53,330 nt of DNA, taken from contig DIWP01000004.1 of the NCBI GenBank assembly GCA_002423545.1, positions 1 to 53,330 on the forward strand, given 5' to 3'. Within the stretch, counting starts at the first letter, position 1; every line of letters starts with the position of its first letter. Of this stretch, positions 16,243 through 24,582 are shown piece after piece. The translations under genes and the position numbers were made by a program. The notes under the pieces were generated by a model. It worked only from the letters and a program-made list of their open reading frames with translations. It was not told the DNA's origin and did not search any database. The stretch comes from Thermoleophilia bacterium UBA6103. Its GTDB lineage: Bacteria; Actinomycetota; Thermoleophilia; UBA2241.

Positions 16243-18611
16243 TGTGGGCTGGGATACATGCCCTCTGCGGCGATGGCCCACACGTAGCCGTCCGGCGCCG
16301 TCACGGTGGGCATGAGGAACGTCCATTCGCTCATGGGCCCGCCCTGGTGGCCACCCCACCTCCAGCCGATGACGGAGAAGAACGCCAGATTCTCGTCGAC
16401 ACTCAGAACACGACCATCGGCCGGGACGAAGTTGGCCGGCAGCTCCGCGGTCTCCCCGAACAGACGCAGCTCGCCGATGAGTGCCAGTTCGGTCGGCTCG
16501 TCGCTCGGTCGGTAGTCGTGCGGCACGTCGTAGGCGGCGCAGCCCCGGAAGACGTCGCCGCCGACAGGGTCCTCGACGGCTCCCTGCTCGGCGAGCTCCT
16601 GACGCAGTGACGCCCTCTGCGGAACCCCCGCGCAGGCGCTGAACATCACCTGTCCTGGGAGCGCATCGTAGTGGATGCCCGTCGGCCACCATCCGCTCAT
16701 GGCGATGAGCCAGCGACCGTTCGTTCCGTAGTCGGGACGCGCCCCGGCAGGCCAAGTCTGGGCGGACGGGAGGTCGAAGCTGCTGTTGCCATAGCCACCG
16801 TAGGTGGTGCCCATCAGGGAGTACAGGATGATGTGGTCCATGATCCCCAGACGGCTGCCGTCGGCCACTGCGAATCCGGTGGGGATGTAGTTGCCGGCGA
16901 ACAGGACGAGCTCGGTGCAGGTGGTCGGGATGTTGGCGTACCCGGGATCGTCGGGAGGCCAGTCGATGCCGATCGGCTCCTGCAACTGGAAGCTCGCGCT
17001 GCGGCTCCACGGCCCCACTCGTCCGGCTCGCTCGGCGCGCACCTTCCACGTCACGGTTGCTCCATAGGGCAGCCGCTCCGGTGGCCGCCAGGAGCGCCTC
17101 TTCAGGCGGCTGCGCGAGGAGACAGTGACGCCGTCGATCGAGACGCGCAGCTCGTAGCTGGTCGCCCGCTTGGCGGCGCTCCAGCGCAACAGCGGCCGAG
17201 CGCTCTCGATGGTTCCTCTGGGAGTACGAGCCGTGGGTCTGCCCAACGGACATGCGGCGCGGATGCGCAGTCGTTTCGCGTTGCTCAAGCCGAGGTCGGT
17301 CAGCACCCGTACCCGCACCTTGCCGAGGGTGGCCTTGGTCGGCGCCCGGCAGACGATGCGCTCGTCGCTCCAGCTCAGGTAGGCGGTCGCCCGCCGGCCG
17401 CCGAAGGTGACCGCCGAGCTGCCGCGTGCCTCGCCGAAGCCGCTGCCGATGACGGTGATCGCCTGGGTGCGGGTGACGCGGGGGGTGGTGGTCTGCAGAC
17501 GGGAGATGCGGGGGGCCTCGTCGGCACCGAGAGGGCCGACGGTGACCCGCGTCCGTTTCCAGGTGGCGCCGCCGTCGACTGTCCGCAGCAACGTGAGGTC
17601 GTCGCCGACGGCGATGCCCGTCAGGTCGTCCCAGAAGTCGACGCCGTGCAGGTCGACAGACCCCGGCGCGCCGCTGTTCTGGGCCGCGGCCCAGTTCTTC
17701 CCACCGTCGGTGCTGAAGCGGATCGTGGCGCCGTCTCCGACCGCCCAGACGTGCCGGGCATCGGTGCAGGTCACGTCGTTGAGCGGTGCCCTGCTCTGCG
17801 TCCAGGCGCGCGTGGACCACGTCTCGCCGCCGGTGGCGGTGGCGAGGATGAAGGGCGCGTAGACGCTCGCCAGCCGGTGCGTTCCGCCGGCGGCGTAGAG
17901 GTGGTCGGCGTCCGCACACGTGACGCCGGCGAAGGCGATCCGTTGATCGTCGTACTCCTCCACCCACGTCCGGCCGGCGTCGGAGCTGGAGAGGACCGTG
18001 CCGGGGCCGACGGCCCAGATCTGCGACCGGTCGACGGCCGCCACATCCGCGCAGAACGCGTACGTCTCTCCTTCAGGGTAGGGACTGGCGTTGCGCCAGT
18101 GGCGGCCGCCGTCCGTGGTAGCCCACACCCCCGCCTGCCCGCCGCGGTCGGCCAGCCAGCCGGTCTGCTCATCGACGAAGACGACCGCCTGCGGCTGGCA
18201 GATGCCGCTCTCGTCGGACAGCCGCACCTTCTGCCAGGTCGCGCCGCCGTCACTCGTGCGCAGGATCGCGACGTCATCTCTGTTCTGGAAGCTGCCACCG
18301 ACCGCCCAGCCGTGCTGTGCGTCGAGGAAGAGGACGTCGGTGAGGTCGGCGAGCGTCCCCGAGTCCTGGCTGGTCCAGCTGAGGCCGCCGTCGGCCGAGA
18401 AGAGGATGCAGCCGTTCTGGCCGACCACCCAGGCATGGGTGGCATCGGGAGCGGACACGGCGCGCAGGTCGCTGGCATCGCCTGCGGCGGCCGCGGCGGC
18501 CGGCAGCGCAGCGATGGCTGCAAGTGCGGCGATGAGCATCAGCAGAACGAGCCGCAGCCACGCAGGTGCGCCGCCCCGGTCACGGTGGACCCCGTGCGTC
18601 ATAGCCCACAT
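16239..18611 (-). CDS. Secreted YCF48 propeller / IPT / FnIII-like / double tail-collar protein
   Basis: The 790-aa protein starts at ATG (complement of 18609-18611) behind GCAAGGAG. A signal peptide is clear (basic start, hydrophobic core about 19-41, Ala-rich cleavage region). Residues about 45-362 hold YCF48/BNR-type blades with repeated GWAVG and SxDGGxTW motifs. An IPT/TIG domain (about 364-452; VIGSGFGEARG) and an FnIII-like domain (about 455-540; RWSAAKRATSYELRVSIDG) follow. Two phage tail-collar-like repeats end the protein (about 565-640 and 710-790; LVLFAGNYIPTGFAVADG and GELRLFGETAELPANFVPADG, each with an IxG.xYGG-like turn). It should be extracytoplasmic and adhesive or structural; its partner is unknown. 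It is paralogous to the next gene, which lacks the propeller. Confidence 0.8.
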   Translation of the reverse strand: MWAMTHGVHRDRGGAPAWLRLVLLMLIAALAAIAALPAAAAAAGDASDLRAVSAPDATHAWVVGQNGCILFSADGGLSWTSQDSGTLADLTDVLFLDAQHGWAVGGSFQNRDDVAILRTSDGGATWQKVRLSDESGICQPQAVVFVDEQTGWLADRGGQAGVWATTDGGRHWRNASPYPEGETYAFCADVAAVDRSQIWAVGPGTVLSSSDAGRTWVEEYDDQRIAFAGVTCADADHLYAAGGTHRLASVYAPFILATATGGETWSTRAWTQSRAPLNDVTCTDARHVWAVGDGATIRFSTDGGKNWAAAQNSGAPGSVDLHGVDFWDDLTGIAVGDDLTLLRTVDGGATWKRTRVTVGPLGADEAPRISRLQTTTPRVTRTQAITVIGSGFGEARGSSAVTFGGRRATAYLSWSDERIVCRAPTKATLGKVRVRVLTDLGLSNAKRLRIRAACPLGRPTARTPRGTIESARPLLRWSAAKRATSYELRVSIDGVTVSSRSRLKRRSWRPPERLPYGATVTWKVRAERAGRVGPWSRSASFQLQEPIGIDWPPDDPGYANIPTTCTELVLFAGNYIPTGFAVADGSRLGIMDHIILYSLMGTTYGGYGNSSFDLPSAQTWPAGARPDYGTNGRWLIAMSGWWPTGIHYDALPGQVMFSACAGVPQRASLRQELAEQGAVEDPVGGDVFRGCAAYDVPHDYRPSDEPTELALIGELRLFGETAELPANFVPADGRVLSVDENLAFFSVIGWRWGGHQGGPMSEWTFLMPTVTAPDGYVWAIAAEGMYPSPQ

Positions 18612-18661
18612 GGTCGTCTCCTTGCATCCTTCGTCTTCGGACACCGTCCGGCGATAGTCGC

Positions 18662-18705
18662 ACCACCCCCATAGGTCATCGACCGTGTGATCCGGCGTCT
18701 TGAAT
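18662..18705 (-). promoter_or_regulatory. Conserved upstream block, copy 1
   Basis: On the reverse strand, AAGACGCCGGATCACACGG and the following TCGATGACCTATGGGGGTGGT closely match the block upstream of the paralogue at 20325-20367. It ends about 50 nt before the start codon. Outside coding sequence such conservation suggests a shared promoter or operator. Confidence 0.5.
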
Positions 18706-18742
18706 CCGTGTCCCTTATCCGGGGGTGTCGCGCGGCGACCGC

Positions 18743-18765
18743 GATCACCGCTCAAGCATGCTCAC
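18743..18765. repeat. 23-bp direct repeat at gene end, copy 2
   Basis: Identical to 16220-16242. It begins at the 3' end of the second paralogue, whose stop lies at 18762-18764, and contains the self-complementary AGCATGCT. Confidence 0.8.
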
Positions 18766-20240
18766 GGCCGCCAGGGATACTCGCCATTCACAGCGATCGC
18801 CCAGACGTAGCCCTCGGGCGCCGTCACGGTGGGAATGCGGAACTGGTAGCTCGTCGAGCCCCACCCATACGCATAGCCGATGATCGAGAAGAGGGACGGC
18901 TGCTCCATTTGCCGGAAGAGGCGGCCGTCTGCCGGAACGAGACCGTCCGGCAGGGTGGCCGTCTCTTTGAAGAGGCGCAGCTCGCCGATGAGGTACTCAC
19001 GGCCTTCCGGGGGCTGACGGTCCTCGGGCACATCGTAGGCCGCGCAGTCCGCGAAGACCTCGGCGCCGACGGGGTTCGCGACGGCACCCTGGGCGGCCAG
19101 TTCCCGGCGGAAGGATCCGCTCCACGGCAGACCGGCCGAGGCGCTGAACATGACCTGTCCGGGGTAGGCGTCGGGATGGATGCCGGCCGGCCACCAGCCG
19201 TCCGTGGCAACGAGCCAGCGACCCTGTCCACTGAGGTGTTCGGGCCTGGCGCCGGACGGCCAGTCCAGTGCCGGCGGCAGACCGATGGTCTGGTCCCCAT
19301 CTCCGCCGTAGGCGTCTCTCAGCAGGGTCCCGAGAGGCCGCAGGAACAGGTTGTCGTGCAACTGCCATACTCTGCCGTCGGCGGGCACGAAACCGCTGGG
19401 CACGTACCACCCGGCGAAGAGGACGAGCTCGGCATAGGTGGGCGAGATCTCGTCGTACCCCACGGCGTCGGGAGGCCGTTGAATGCCGATCGGCCCCTGC
19501 ACGCGGAAGCTCACGCTGCGGCTCCACGGCCCCACCCGTCCGGCCCGCCGCGCGCGTACCTTCCAGGTCAGTGTGGGCCCGCAAAGCAGCCGCACGGGCG
19601 GCCGCCAGGAGCGCTTACGCAGACGGCTGCGCGAGTAGATCACGACACCGTCGATGGAGACGCGCACCTCGTAGCTGGTCGCCCGCTCGTCCCCACTCCA
19701 GCGGAACAGCGGCCAGTTCTTCTCGATCGTGCTCCTGGGCGCGAGGGCGGTGGGTCTGCCCAGGGGGCGGGCGGTGCGGATGCGCAGTCGCTTCGCGTTG
19801 CTCAGGCCGAGGTCGGTCAGCACGCGGACCCGCACCTTGCCCAGTGTGGCGCTGGTCGGCACCCGACAGACGATGCGGTCATCGCTCCAGCGTATGTAGG
19901 CGGTCGCCCGCCGGCCGCCGAAGGTGACCGCTGAGTTGCCGCGGCCCTCGCCGAAGCCGCTGCCGATCACGGTGACCGCCTGGGTGCGGGCGACGCGCGG
20001 GGTAGTCGTCTGCAGGCGGCTGATACGGGGAGCCGCGCCCGACGCGGTGGTGCGGGCAGCCTCGCCCGAACGGGCGAGTGCCTCATCCTGGCCGGTGGCT
20101 GCCGCCGGCCCGGCGAGTGCACTGCCGAGCAGGAGCAAGGCGGCGCCGAGGGTGAGGAGGAGCAGGAAGAACGCCGTGGGCAGCGGGAGAGCGGCACCAG
20201 AGGCGGAGGATCGCGGGATCGCGGCAGAGCATGGGCGCAT
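18762..20240 (-). CDS. Secreted IPT / FnIII-like / double tail-collar protein
   Basis: The 492-aa protein starts at ATG (complement of 20238-20240) after GGGAGG. An alternative in-frame ATG at 20324 has AAGGAG 4 nt upstream and would add 28 residues before the signal. The signal peptide core lies at about 20-45. The IPT domain (about 69-155; VIGSGFGEGRG), FnIII-like domain (about 165-245) and two tail-collar-like repeats (about 270-330 and 415-492) match the preceding paralogue almost motif for motif. The YCF48 propeller is missing. A relic of such a propeller lies just upstream (20388-20640), which suggests the gene family was rearranged. Probably exported to the cell surface. Confidence 0.78.
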   Translation of the reverse strand: MRPCSAAIPRSSASGAALPLPTAFFLLLLTLGAALLLLGSALAGPAAATGQDEALARSGEAARTTASGAAPRISRLQTTTPRVARTQAVTVIGSGFGEGRGNSAVTFGGRRATAYIRWSDDRIVCRVPTSATLGKVRVRVLTDLGLSNAKRLRIRTARPLGRPTALAPRSTIEKNWPLFRWSGDERATSYEVRVSIDGVVIYSRSRLRKRSWRPPVRLLCGPTLTWKVRARRAGRVGPWSRSVSFRVQGPIGIQRPPDAVGYDEISPTYAELVLFAGWYVPSGFVPADGRVWQLHDNLFLRPLGTLLRDAYGGDGDQTIGLPPALDWPSGARPEHLSGQGRWLVATDGWWPAGIHPDAYPGQVMFSASAGLPWSGSFRRELAAQGAVANPVGAEVFADCAAYDVPEDRQPPEGREYLIGELRLFKETATLPDGLVPADGRLFRQMEQPSLFSIIGYAYGWGSTSYQFRIPTVTAPEGYVWAIAVNGEYPWRP

Positions 20241-20324
20241 GGTCGGTCCTCCCGTTCTCAGTCCGGCTCTGTGGCGGGACTGCCGTCGGCGCTCGGGAAG
20301 CGCGCCGCGTCCGGCCTTGGCCAT

Positions 20325-20367
20325 ACCACTCCTTACGTCATCGACCGCGGGACCGGGCATCTTGAAT
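20325..20367 (-). promoter_or_regulatory. Conserved upstream block, copy 2
   Basis: Reverse-strand AAGATGCCCGGTCCCGCGG followed by TCGATGACGTAAGGAGTGGT aligns with 18662-18705. It includes an AAGGAG that could serve the alternative start at 20324. It lies about 85 nt upstream of the chosen start. Confidence 0.5.
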
Positions 20368-20387
20368 GGTGCGTCCTTCCGAGGCGT

Positions 20388-20640
20388 GAGGCAGATCGCG
20401 GACCGCGCCGGCTCGGGTTCCCGCGAGACCCCGCGAGGGCGTGTCATCGCCGCCGTCCCTGGTCCGCAGGATCGTCTGCTCTTCGCCGACCAGCCAGCCC
20501 CGCTGGTTATCGATGAAGTCGGCGCCTTTTCAGTAGACGCCATAGCGGGGCGTGATCTTCGTACAGACCCCGGCGGCGTCCAGGCCCGACGGTCGATCTC
20601 TCGCCGCGCCGACGATGTGTCAGCGCTGTCGTGAGATCGG
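20388..20640 (-). pseudogene. Relic of a YCF48/BNR propeller gene
   Basis: Reading the reverse strand from about 20600, the frame gives AAGVCTKITPRYGVY, then an in-frame TGA (20530-20532), then KGADFIDNQRGWLVGEEQ continuing TILRTRDGG. That second piece is an excellent YCF48 blade (compare VDFWDDLTGIAVGDD..TLLRTVDGGATW in the intact neighbour at 16239-18611). It has no start, contains a stop, and the blade signal fades downstream. It fills the gap between the two secreted-protein genes. I infer a decayed paralogue, or the lost N-terminal region of the IPT/collar gene at 18762-20240. Confidence 0.65.
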
Positions 20641-20690
20641 GCTGGTGGCGAGCCCACCGACGACCGGCGGCAGCTCGCTCGAACGGCCTC

Positions 20691-21479
20691 TCAGCGCCGG
20701 GCCGCCGGCACGGCGATGCCGAGCCTGTCCGCCTGGGCGAAGACAGCCTGCTGCCACTCGCTGAGGGCGGCGCCGGCTTCAACGGTGGCCAGTCCGCCTT
20801 CGGGCGCGCTCGGCTGCAGGGCTGCCAGCCTCCGTTCACGTACGGCTGCGCGGGCCTGGTCTTGGTTGACGGCAACGATCTCCTCGCTGCCGTCGAAGAT
20901 CTGAACACCCGGGATCCAGGTCGCCATGGCCGCGAGCCTGCGCTCCCTGACGGCGGGGATGGTCTGCCACGGCGCGCGTGCCACTATGGCTGCTGCCGGG
21001 GCAGGCTGACGGGCGATGGCCGGCATCCCGCACTGGAGGCGGCGGATGTCCAGTGCCGCGCCCTCGTGCAGTGCGACCACGGCCCGGACGGCGTCGGAGT
21101 GCGTCGCCTCGAGAGCAGCCGGGACGTCTGCGGCGAGCAACGCACGGCCCGTTGCGTCGATGCGTGACAGCAGTCGTTCCAGTCGTGCGGCACAAGTGGA
21201 TCCCGGCTGCGGTCCGGCTTCTCCCGCGAACGTCGCGGCGAGCCTGTCGTAGCATGTACACGCGCAGCTGAGGTCGGCACAGATGGGGCCGACCTCTTTC
21301 ACGTATGAGACCAGTCCGGCCTTCGTGACCGCGCTGGAGGCCTTCGTCGTCCCCGGGCCGGCCAGGCATGTGCAGCCTGCGATCTGCCGGCCCAGAGCGC
21401 TGCCGGCGCCGGCGCTCGCTATGAAGAGCGCGACGGCCAGCACCGCCAGCGTCCGTGTGAATCTTGCGGTGGAGCCCAT
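20691..21479 (-). CDS. Secreted protein of unknown function with N-terminal Cys cluster
   Basis: The 262-aa protein starts at ATG (complement of 21477-21479) after GAGAGGAGGGG. A signal peptide occupies about residues 1-30 (ALFIASAGAGSALG). The mature N-terminus has closely spaced cysteines (GCTCLAG, ICADLSCACTCYD), then further Cys at TCAARL and QCGMP. The C-terminal half is Ala-rich and helical, with the phrase AVRERRLAA occurring twice. I recognise no family. A palindrome plus -10 box upstream (21514-21562) matches one upstream of the Cys-rich gene at 24117-24371. Disulfides or metal binding outside the membrane are plausible. Confidence 0.7.
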   Translation of the reverse strand: MGSTARFTRTLAVLAVALFIASAGAGSALGRQIAGCTCLAGPGTTKASSAVTKAGLVSYVKEVGPICADLSCACTCYDRLAATFAGEAGPQPGSTCAARLERLLSRIDATGRALLAADVPAALEATHSDAVRAVVALHEGAALDIRRLQCGMPAIARQPAPAAAIVARAPWQTIPAVRERRLAAMATWIPGVQIFDGSEEIVAVNQDQARAAVRERRLAALQPSAPEGGLATVEAGAALSEWQQAVFAQADRLGIAVPAARR

Positions 21480-21513
21480 GACCCCTCCTCTCCCCGTATC
21501 GATCGACCATCAG

Positions 21514-21562
21514 TGAGGGTAGGATGCCGGGGCAGGCGTTTCCTCATCCGAATCGGCTGATG
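21514..21562 (-). promoter_or_regulatory. Palindromic operator plus -10 box, copy 1
   Basis: On the reverse strand: TCAGCCG-ATT-CGGATGA (21560-21544), 20 nt, then CCTACCCTCA (21523-21514), which contains a TACCCT -10 hexamer. The same elements with the same 20-nt spacing occur at 24421-24469. The palindrome centre falls near -42, where LuxR-type activators usually bind. It serves the secreted protein starting at 21479, 36 nt after the -10. Confidence 0.65.
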
Positions 21563-21669
21563 TTCGGCGAAGAACCGAGACGAGCGGCAAGGACTCACAG
21601 GACTCACGGCGTGCGGAGCTGTCCGTCCGGGGGGAACAGACGGCAATGCGACGGTCGAGGTCGTAGGAC

Positions 21670-23901
21670 CTATCGCGGCGGCAGAAGGCCGAGGCGGCGA
21701 GCGCGCTCAACGGCCTCAGCGCGCGAGCGCGCCTCGAGCTTGCGGTAGAGCGCTCGCAGGTGGGTCTTCACGGTGTTCGTCGAGACGACGAGTCGTCGGG
21801 CGATGAGCTCGTCGGTGAGGTGGGTGGGGAGCAGTTCGAGCACGCGGCGCTCGGCCGGAGTGAGCGGTTCGGCGTGAAGTGCGGCCTCCAGTGCCTGTCG
21901 AAGCCGTTCAGCCCGCCGACCGAAGATGCCGGCATCGGGACAGTGCCGCAGAGCCTCGGTCGCCCGGCATGACCATGCGGCAGCCGCCGGCACGTCGCCG
22001 GACTCGATGAGCGCCTCACCGAGGAGCACCGACGCCATGACACCCATCCAGCGGTGTGGAACCATGCGCTCCAGCACCCGCTCGGCGCGCTCAACGGAAT
22101 CGCGGACGTCATCGCACTTCCTGTGAGCGCCGACACGCGCCCGGGCGAGCAGGAGTGGCAGGCTCCGGCGCGAGCTTCCGTAGCCGAGCCGGGCAAGCCG
22201 GTCGGCCGCCCGATCTGCAAGTCGCTGCGCCTCGTCCCACTCGTCCAGATCGGCATGGACGAGCGCGAGGGTGCCCAGCGCGGCCAGTTCCGCGGACGGA
22301 TTGAATGCCTCACCCTCGCGAGCGGCGATGCGCAGCGGTCGGATCGACTGGCGTGCAGAGCCGCTGAGCCAGCGCGCCGTGCCGAGCACCTCCATCGCGT
22401 CGGCGTACCAACTGCTCCCGGGAGTCGACTCGAGCTGCGCGGCGAGCTGGGCGTCTTCCCGCATTCGAGCCACGCCGTCGGGCGCCAGCGTAGCTCGCAA
22501 CAGCGCCTGCGACGCGCGCAGCGAAGCCGCGCCATCGGGCGATGGGGTGTCGTCGGCGCGGGCGCTGCAGGCGGCGCGGCTCCAGCGTCTGCCCAGCTCC
22601 ACGTCGTCGAGCCCGGAGTACACCCAGCCGGCGGTGAGTGTCAGCGGCAGGCGGTCGAGGATCTCGCCGTCGGTGAACAGACCCAGCCATCGACGCACGG
22701 TCTCTCGCCGGCCGGCCGCCCACAAGCGCGGCCACGAACGCGCGACCAGCAGAGCGGCCGCATCGACCTCGCCGGCGGCCAATCTGTGACGCACGGCGCC
22801 GTCCAGATCGCCCGCGGACTCGTACCAGGCCGCCGCTGCGGTATGCGCGTGCGAGCACTCCTCCGGCTTTCGCTGCGCCAGTTCCTCCCGCAGGAATTCA
22901 GCGAACAGGCGATGGTAGCGGTAGTGCTCGCCATGCTCGTCGAGCGGCAGCACGAAGAGGTTCTCGCGCGCCAGCCGGCCGAGCAGGTCGCGGGCGTCGC
23001 GCCTGCCGGTGATGACCCGACAAGCGGCGGGGTCCAGGCCGTCGAGGATCGACGTGCGGAGGAGGAAGGACTGCACGTCATCCGGCTGACGATCGAGGAC
23101 CTCGGCCGCGAAGTAAGCGGCGACGTCGCGCCGGTCGCCGCGCATGGCTTCCCCGAGAGGCAGAGGCGTTGACGGGCAGGCCAGCGACGTGAGATAGAGA
23201 CCGGCCGCCCATCCCTCGGTCCTGCTCAGCGCGGCCGCAAGGATGTCGCCATCGATGGGGCACCCGGCGGCCGCGAACATCTCACGCGCTTCCTCGCTGG
23301 TGAAGGCCAGCTCCTGGGTGCGGAACTCCGCCAGCGCTCCCGCGGCGCGAAGGCGGGCGAGAGGCAGGGGAGGATCGTCGCGTGTGCCCAGAGCGATCTG
23401 CCCGCCTTCCGGCGACTCCTCGAGCAACGCCTCGATCACCGCCCAGCACGCCCGTTCCACCATCTCCTGAGCGTCGTCGAAGATCAGCAGGAAGGGGTCG
23501 GCCACGGCAACGGCAGTCATCAACGCCGGCAGGATCCGTTCCTCAAGCGGCGGGACCGGCAGATCGAGAAGGGGTGCGACGCCGGGATCGATCTCCGCGA
23601 CTTCTGCGAGAGCCGCGCAGAGATAGGAGAGGAACACGACGGGATCGTTGTGAGTGCGATCGAGATGCAGCCAGGCACCCGGCCGGGGATCGCGCCGTGA
23701 CCACTGTGCAAGGACTGTGCTCTTGCCCCAACCCGCGGGGGTCGAGAGCAGGACAAGGGGCGTGGCGGTCACGGACAGGCGCTCGACGAGTTCCCTGCGC
23801 TCGACGAGGTCGGTGCGACTGCGCGGCGGGCGCAACCACGACAAGCGCAGGCGTGACGAGGGTCCGGTCGCGTCCTGCTCTCTGGCCGGCCCTTCGCCCA
23901 T
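21670..23901 (-). CDS. MalT/LuxR-type transcriptional regulator (STAND ATPase with LuxR HTH)
   Basis: I choose ATG (complement of 23899-23901), giving 743 aa. An upstream GTG at 23994 is in frame, but a TATACT -10 hexamer on the reverse strand (23962-23957) lies between them. The order is a Walker A motif (STPAGWGKSTVLAQW), a Walker B-like FLLIFDDAQ, a winged-helix region, a long helical TPR-like region, and a C-terminal LuxR HTH (LTPAERRVLELLPTHLTDEL, then NTVKTHLRALYRKL). Proteins of this kind bind a small ligand and ATP, oligomerise and activate transcription. Its neighbours on both sides have matching palindromes upstream, so it is the natural candidate for their activator. It may be co-transcribed with the small Cys-rich gene. 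Confidence 0.85.
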   Translation of the reverse strand: MGEGPAREQDATGPSSRLRLSWLRPPRSRTDLVERRELVERLSVTATPLVLLSTPAGWGKSTVLAQWSRRDPRPGAWLHLDRTHNDPVVFLSYLCAALAEVAEIDPGVAPLLDLPVPPLEERILPALMTAVAVADPFLLIFDDAQEMVERACWAVIEALLEESPEGGQIALGTRDDPPLPLARLRAAGALAEFRTQELAFTSEEAREMFAAAGCPIDGDILAAALSRTEGWAAGLYLTSLACPSTPLPLGEAMRGDRRDVAAYFAAEVLDRQPDDVQSFLLRTSILDGLDPAACRVITGRRDARDLLGRLARENLFVLPLDEHGEHYRYHRLFAEFLREELAQRKPEECSHAHTAAAAWYESAGDLDGAVRHRLAAGEVDAAALLVARSWPRLWAAGRRETVRRWLGLFTDGEILDRLPLTLTAGWVYSGLDDVELGRRWSRAACSARADDTPSPDGAASLRASQALLRATLAPDGVARMREDAQLAAQLESTPGSSWYADAMEVLGTARWLSGSARQSIRPLRIAAREGEAFNPSAELAALGTLALVHADLDEWDEAQRLADRAADRLARLGYGSSRRSLPLLLARARVGAHRKCDDVRDSVERAERVLERMVPHRWMGVMASVLLGEALIESGDVPAAAAWSCRATEALRHCPDAGIFGRRAERLRQALEAALHAEPLTPAERRVLELLPTHLTDELIARRLVVSTNTVKTHLRALYRKLEARSRAEAVERARRLGLLPPR

Positions 23902-23956
23902 CTCTCCGTCCCGCCACCGGTCGTGCGCGTCGGGCGCACGAGGGTCTATGGGATGC

Positions 23957-23962
23957 AGTATA
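23957..23962 (-). promoter_or_regulatory. -10 hexamer of the LuxR-type gene
   Basis: Reverse-strand TATACT lies 55 nt before the chosen ATG at 23901 and downstream of the GTG at 23994, which argues for the shorter protein. No good -35 is visible, so activation by a regulator is possible. Confidence 0.5.
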
Positions 23963-24116
23963 CGGCGGGTCGGCCGGTCGCGCGGCGGTGACACGAGGCA
24001 GAGATCGGTGGCGAGGTCCGCGTTGGGCGACTACTCACTGCCGGAAAGGCCCGTGGCGATCGGAGCCGATCCGCGAGGGACTCAGCCCCGATCGCCATTC
24101 CGGCCACACGGTCCTC

Positions 24117-24371
24117 TCAGTGGATGTGCAGCGAGAGGTCGGGTCCCGTGCGCGCGGCGAAGTGCTCGCAGGAAGGCTGGGAGGCTGCCAGCGGACTCCC
24201 GCGCAACGGAGCGTCCGGCTTGCGGCAGAACGCGCGCGGCTGGATGGCGAACCGGTCCGCGTAGCGGCAGTCCGAGCAGACGCAGAGCGGGACGCGGAAG
24301 CTGCCGAACCGCTCGTCCTCGAGCGGACCGGTGGTCCGCAGGGGGCTCCTGGTGAACGTTGGGTAGATCAT
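24117..24371 (-). CDS. Small Cys-rich protein
   Basis: The 84-aa protein starts at ATG (complement of 24369-24371) behind a strong AAGGAGG. Five cysteines are grouped as VPLCVCSDCRYADRF, AFCRK and PSCEH, with a nearby His, which could bind one zinc or iron-sulphur centre. There is no signal peptide. I do not recognise the family. The conserved palindrome/-10 element (24421-24469) lies directly upstream, and the LuxR-type gene follows 215 nt downstream on the same strand. Confidence 0.72.
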   Translation of the reverse strand: MIYPTFTRSPLRTTGPLEDERFGSFRVPLCVCSDCRYADRFAIQPRAFCRKPDAPLRGSPLAASQPSCEHFAARTGPDLSLHIH

Positions 24372-24420
24372 GGGATCCTCCTTCTGGCGCGTGGTCCAAT
24401 CGTCGTGGGCTGGCTGACGA

Positions 24421-24469
24421 TGAGGGTAGGCCCCCCGCCCTCTCGTGGCGTCATCCGGTTCGGATGATG
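24421..24469 (-). promoter_or_regulatory. Palindromic operator plus -10 box, copy 2
   Basis: Reverse strand: TCATCCG-AAC-CGGATGA (24467-24451), a perfect 7-bp dyad, then 20 nt, then CCTACCCTCA (24430-24421) with TACCCT as -10. The ATG of the Cys-rich gene lies 51 nt further on. Layout is identical to 21514-21562. Confidence 0.7.
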
Positions 24470-24542
24470 TGGGCCTGCGCGGGGACGCACGCGGCCCGCT
24501 GCCCCTGACGACGTTCTACGTGGTAACGCGTTCCGACGGTCG

Positions 24543-24548
24543 TATACT
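24543..24548 (+). promoter_or_regulatory. -10 hexamer of the cyclase/AAA gene
   Basis: TATACT lies 34 nt before the ATG at 24583. No clear -35 is visible. It is divergent from the operator at 24421-24469, so the two transcripts start about 120 bp apart. Confidence 0.5.
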
Positions 24549-24582
24549 GGGTACAGACGGGTCGCACTCCCCGGGGGTCGCG

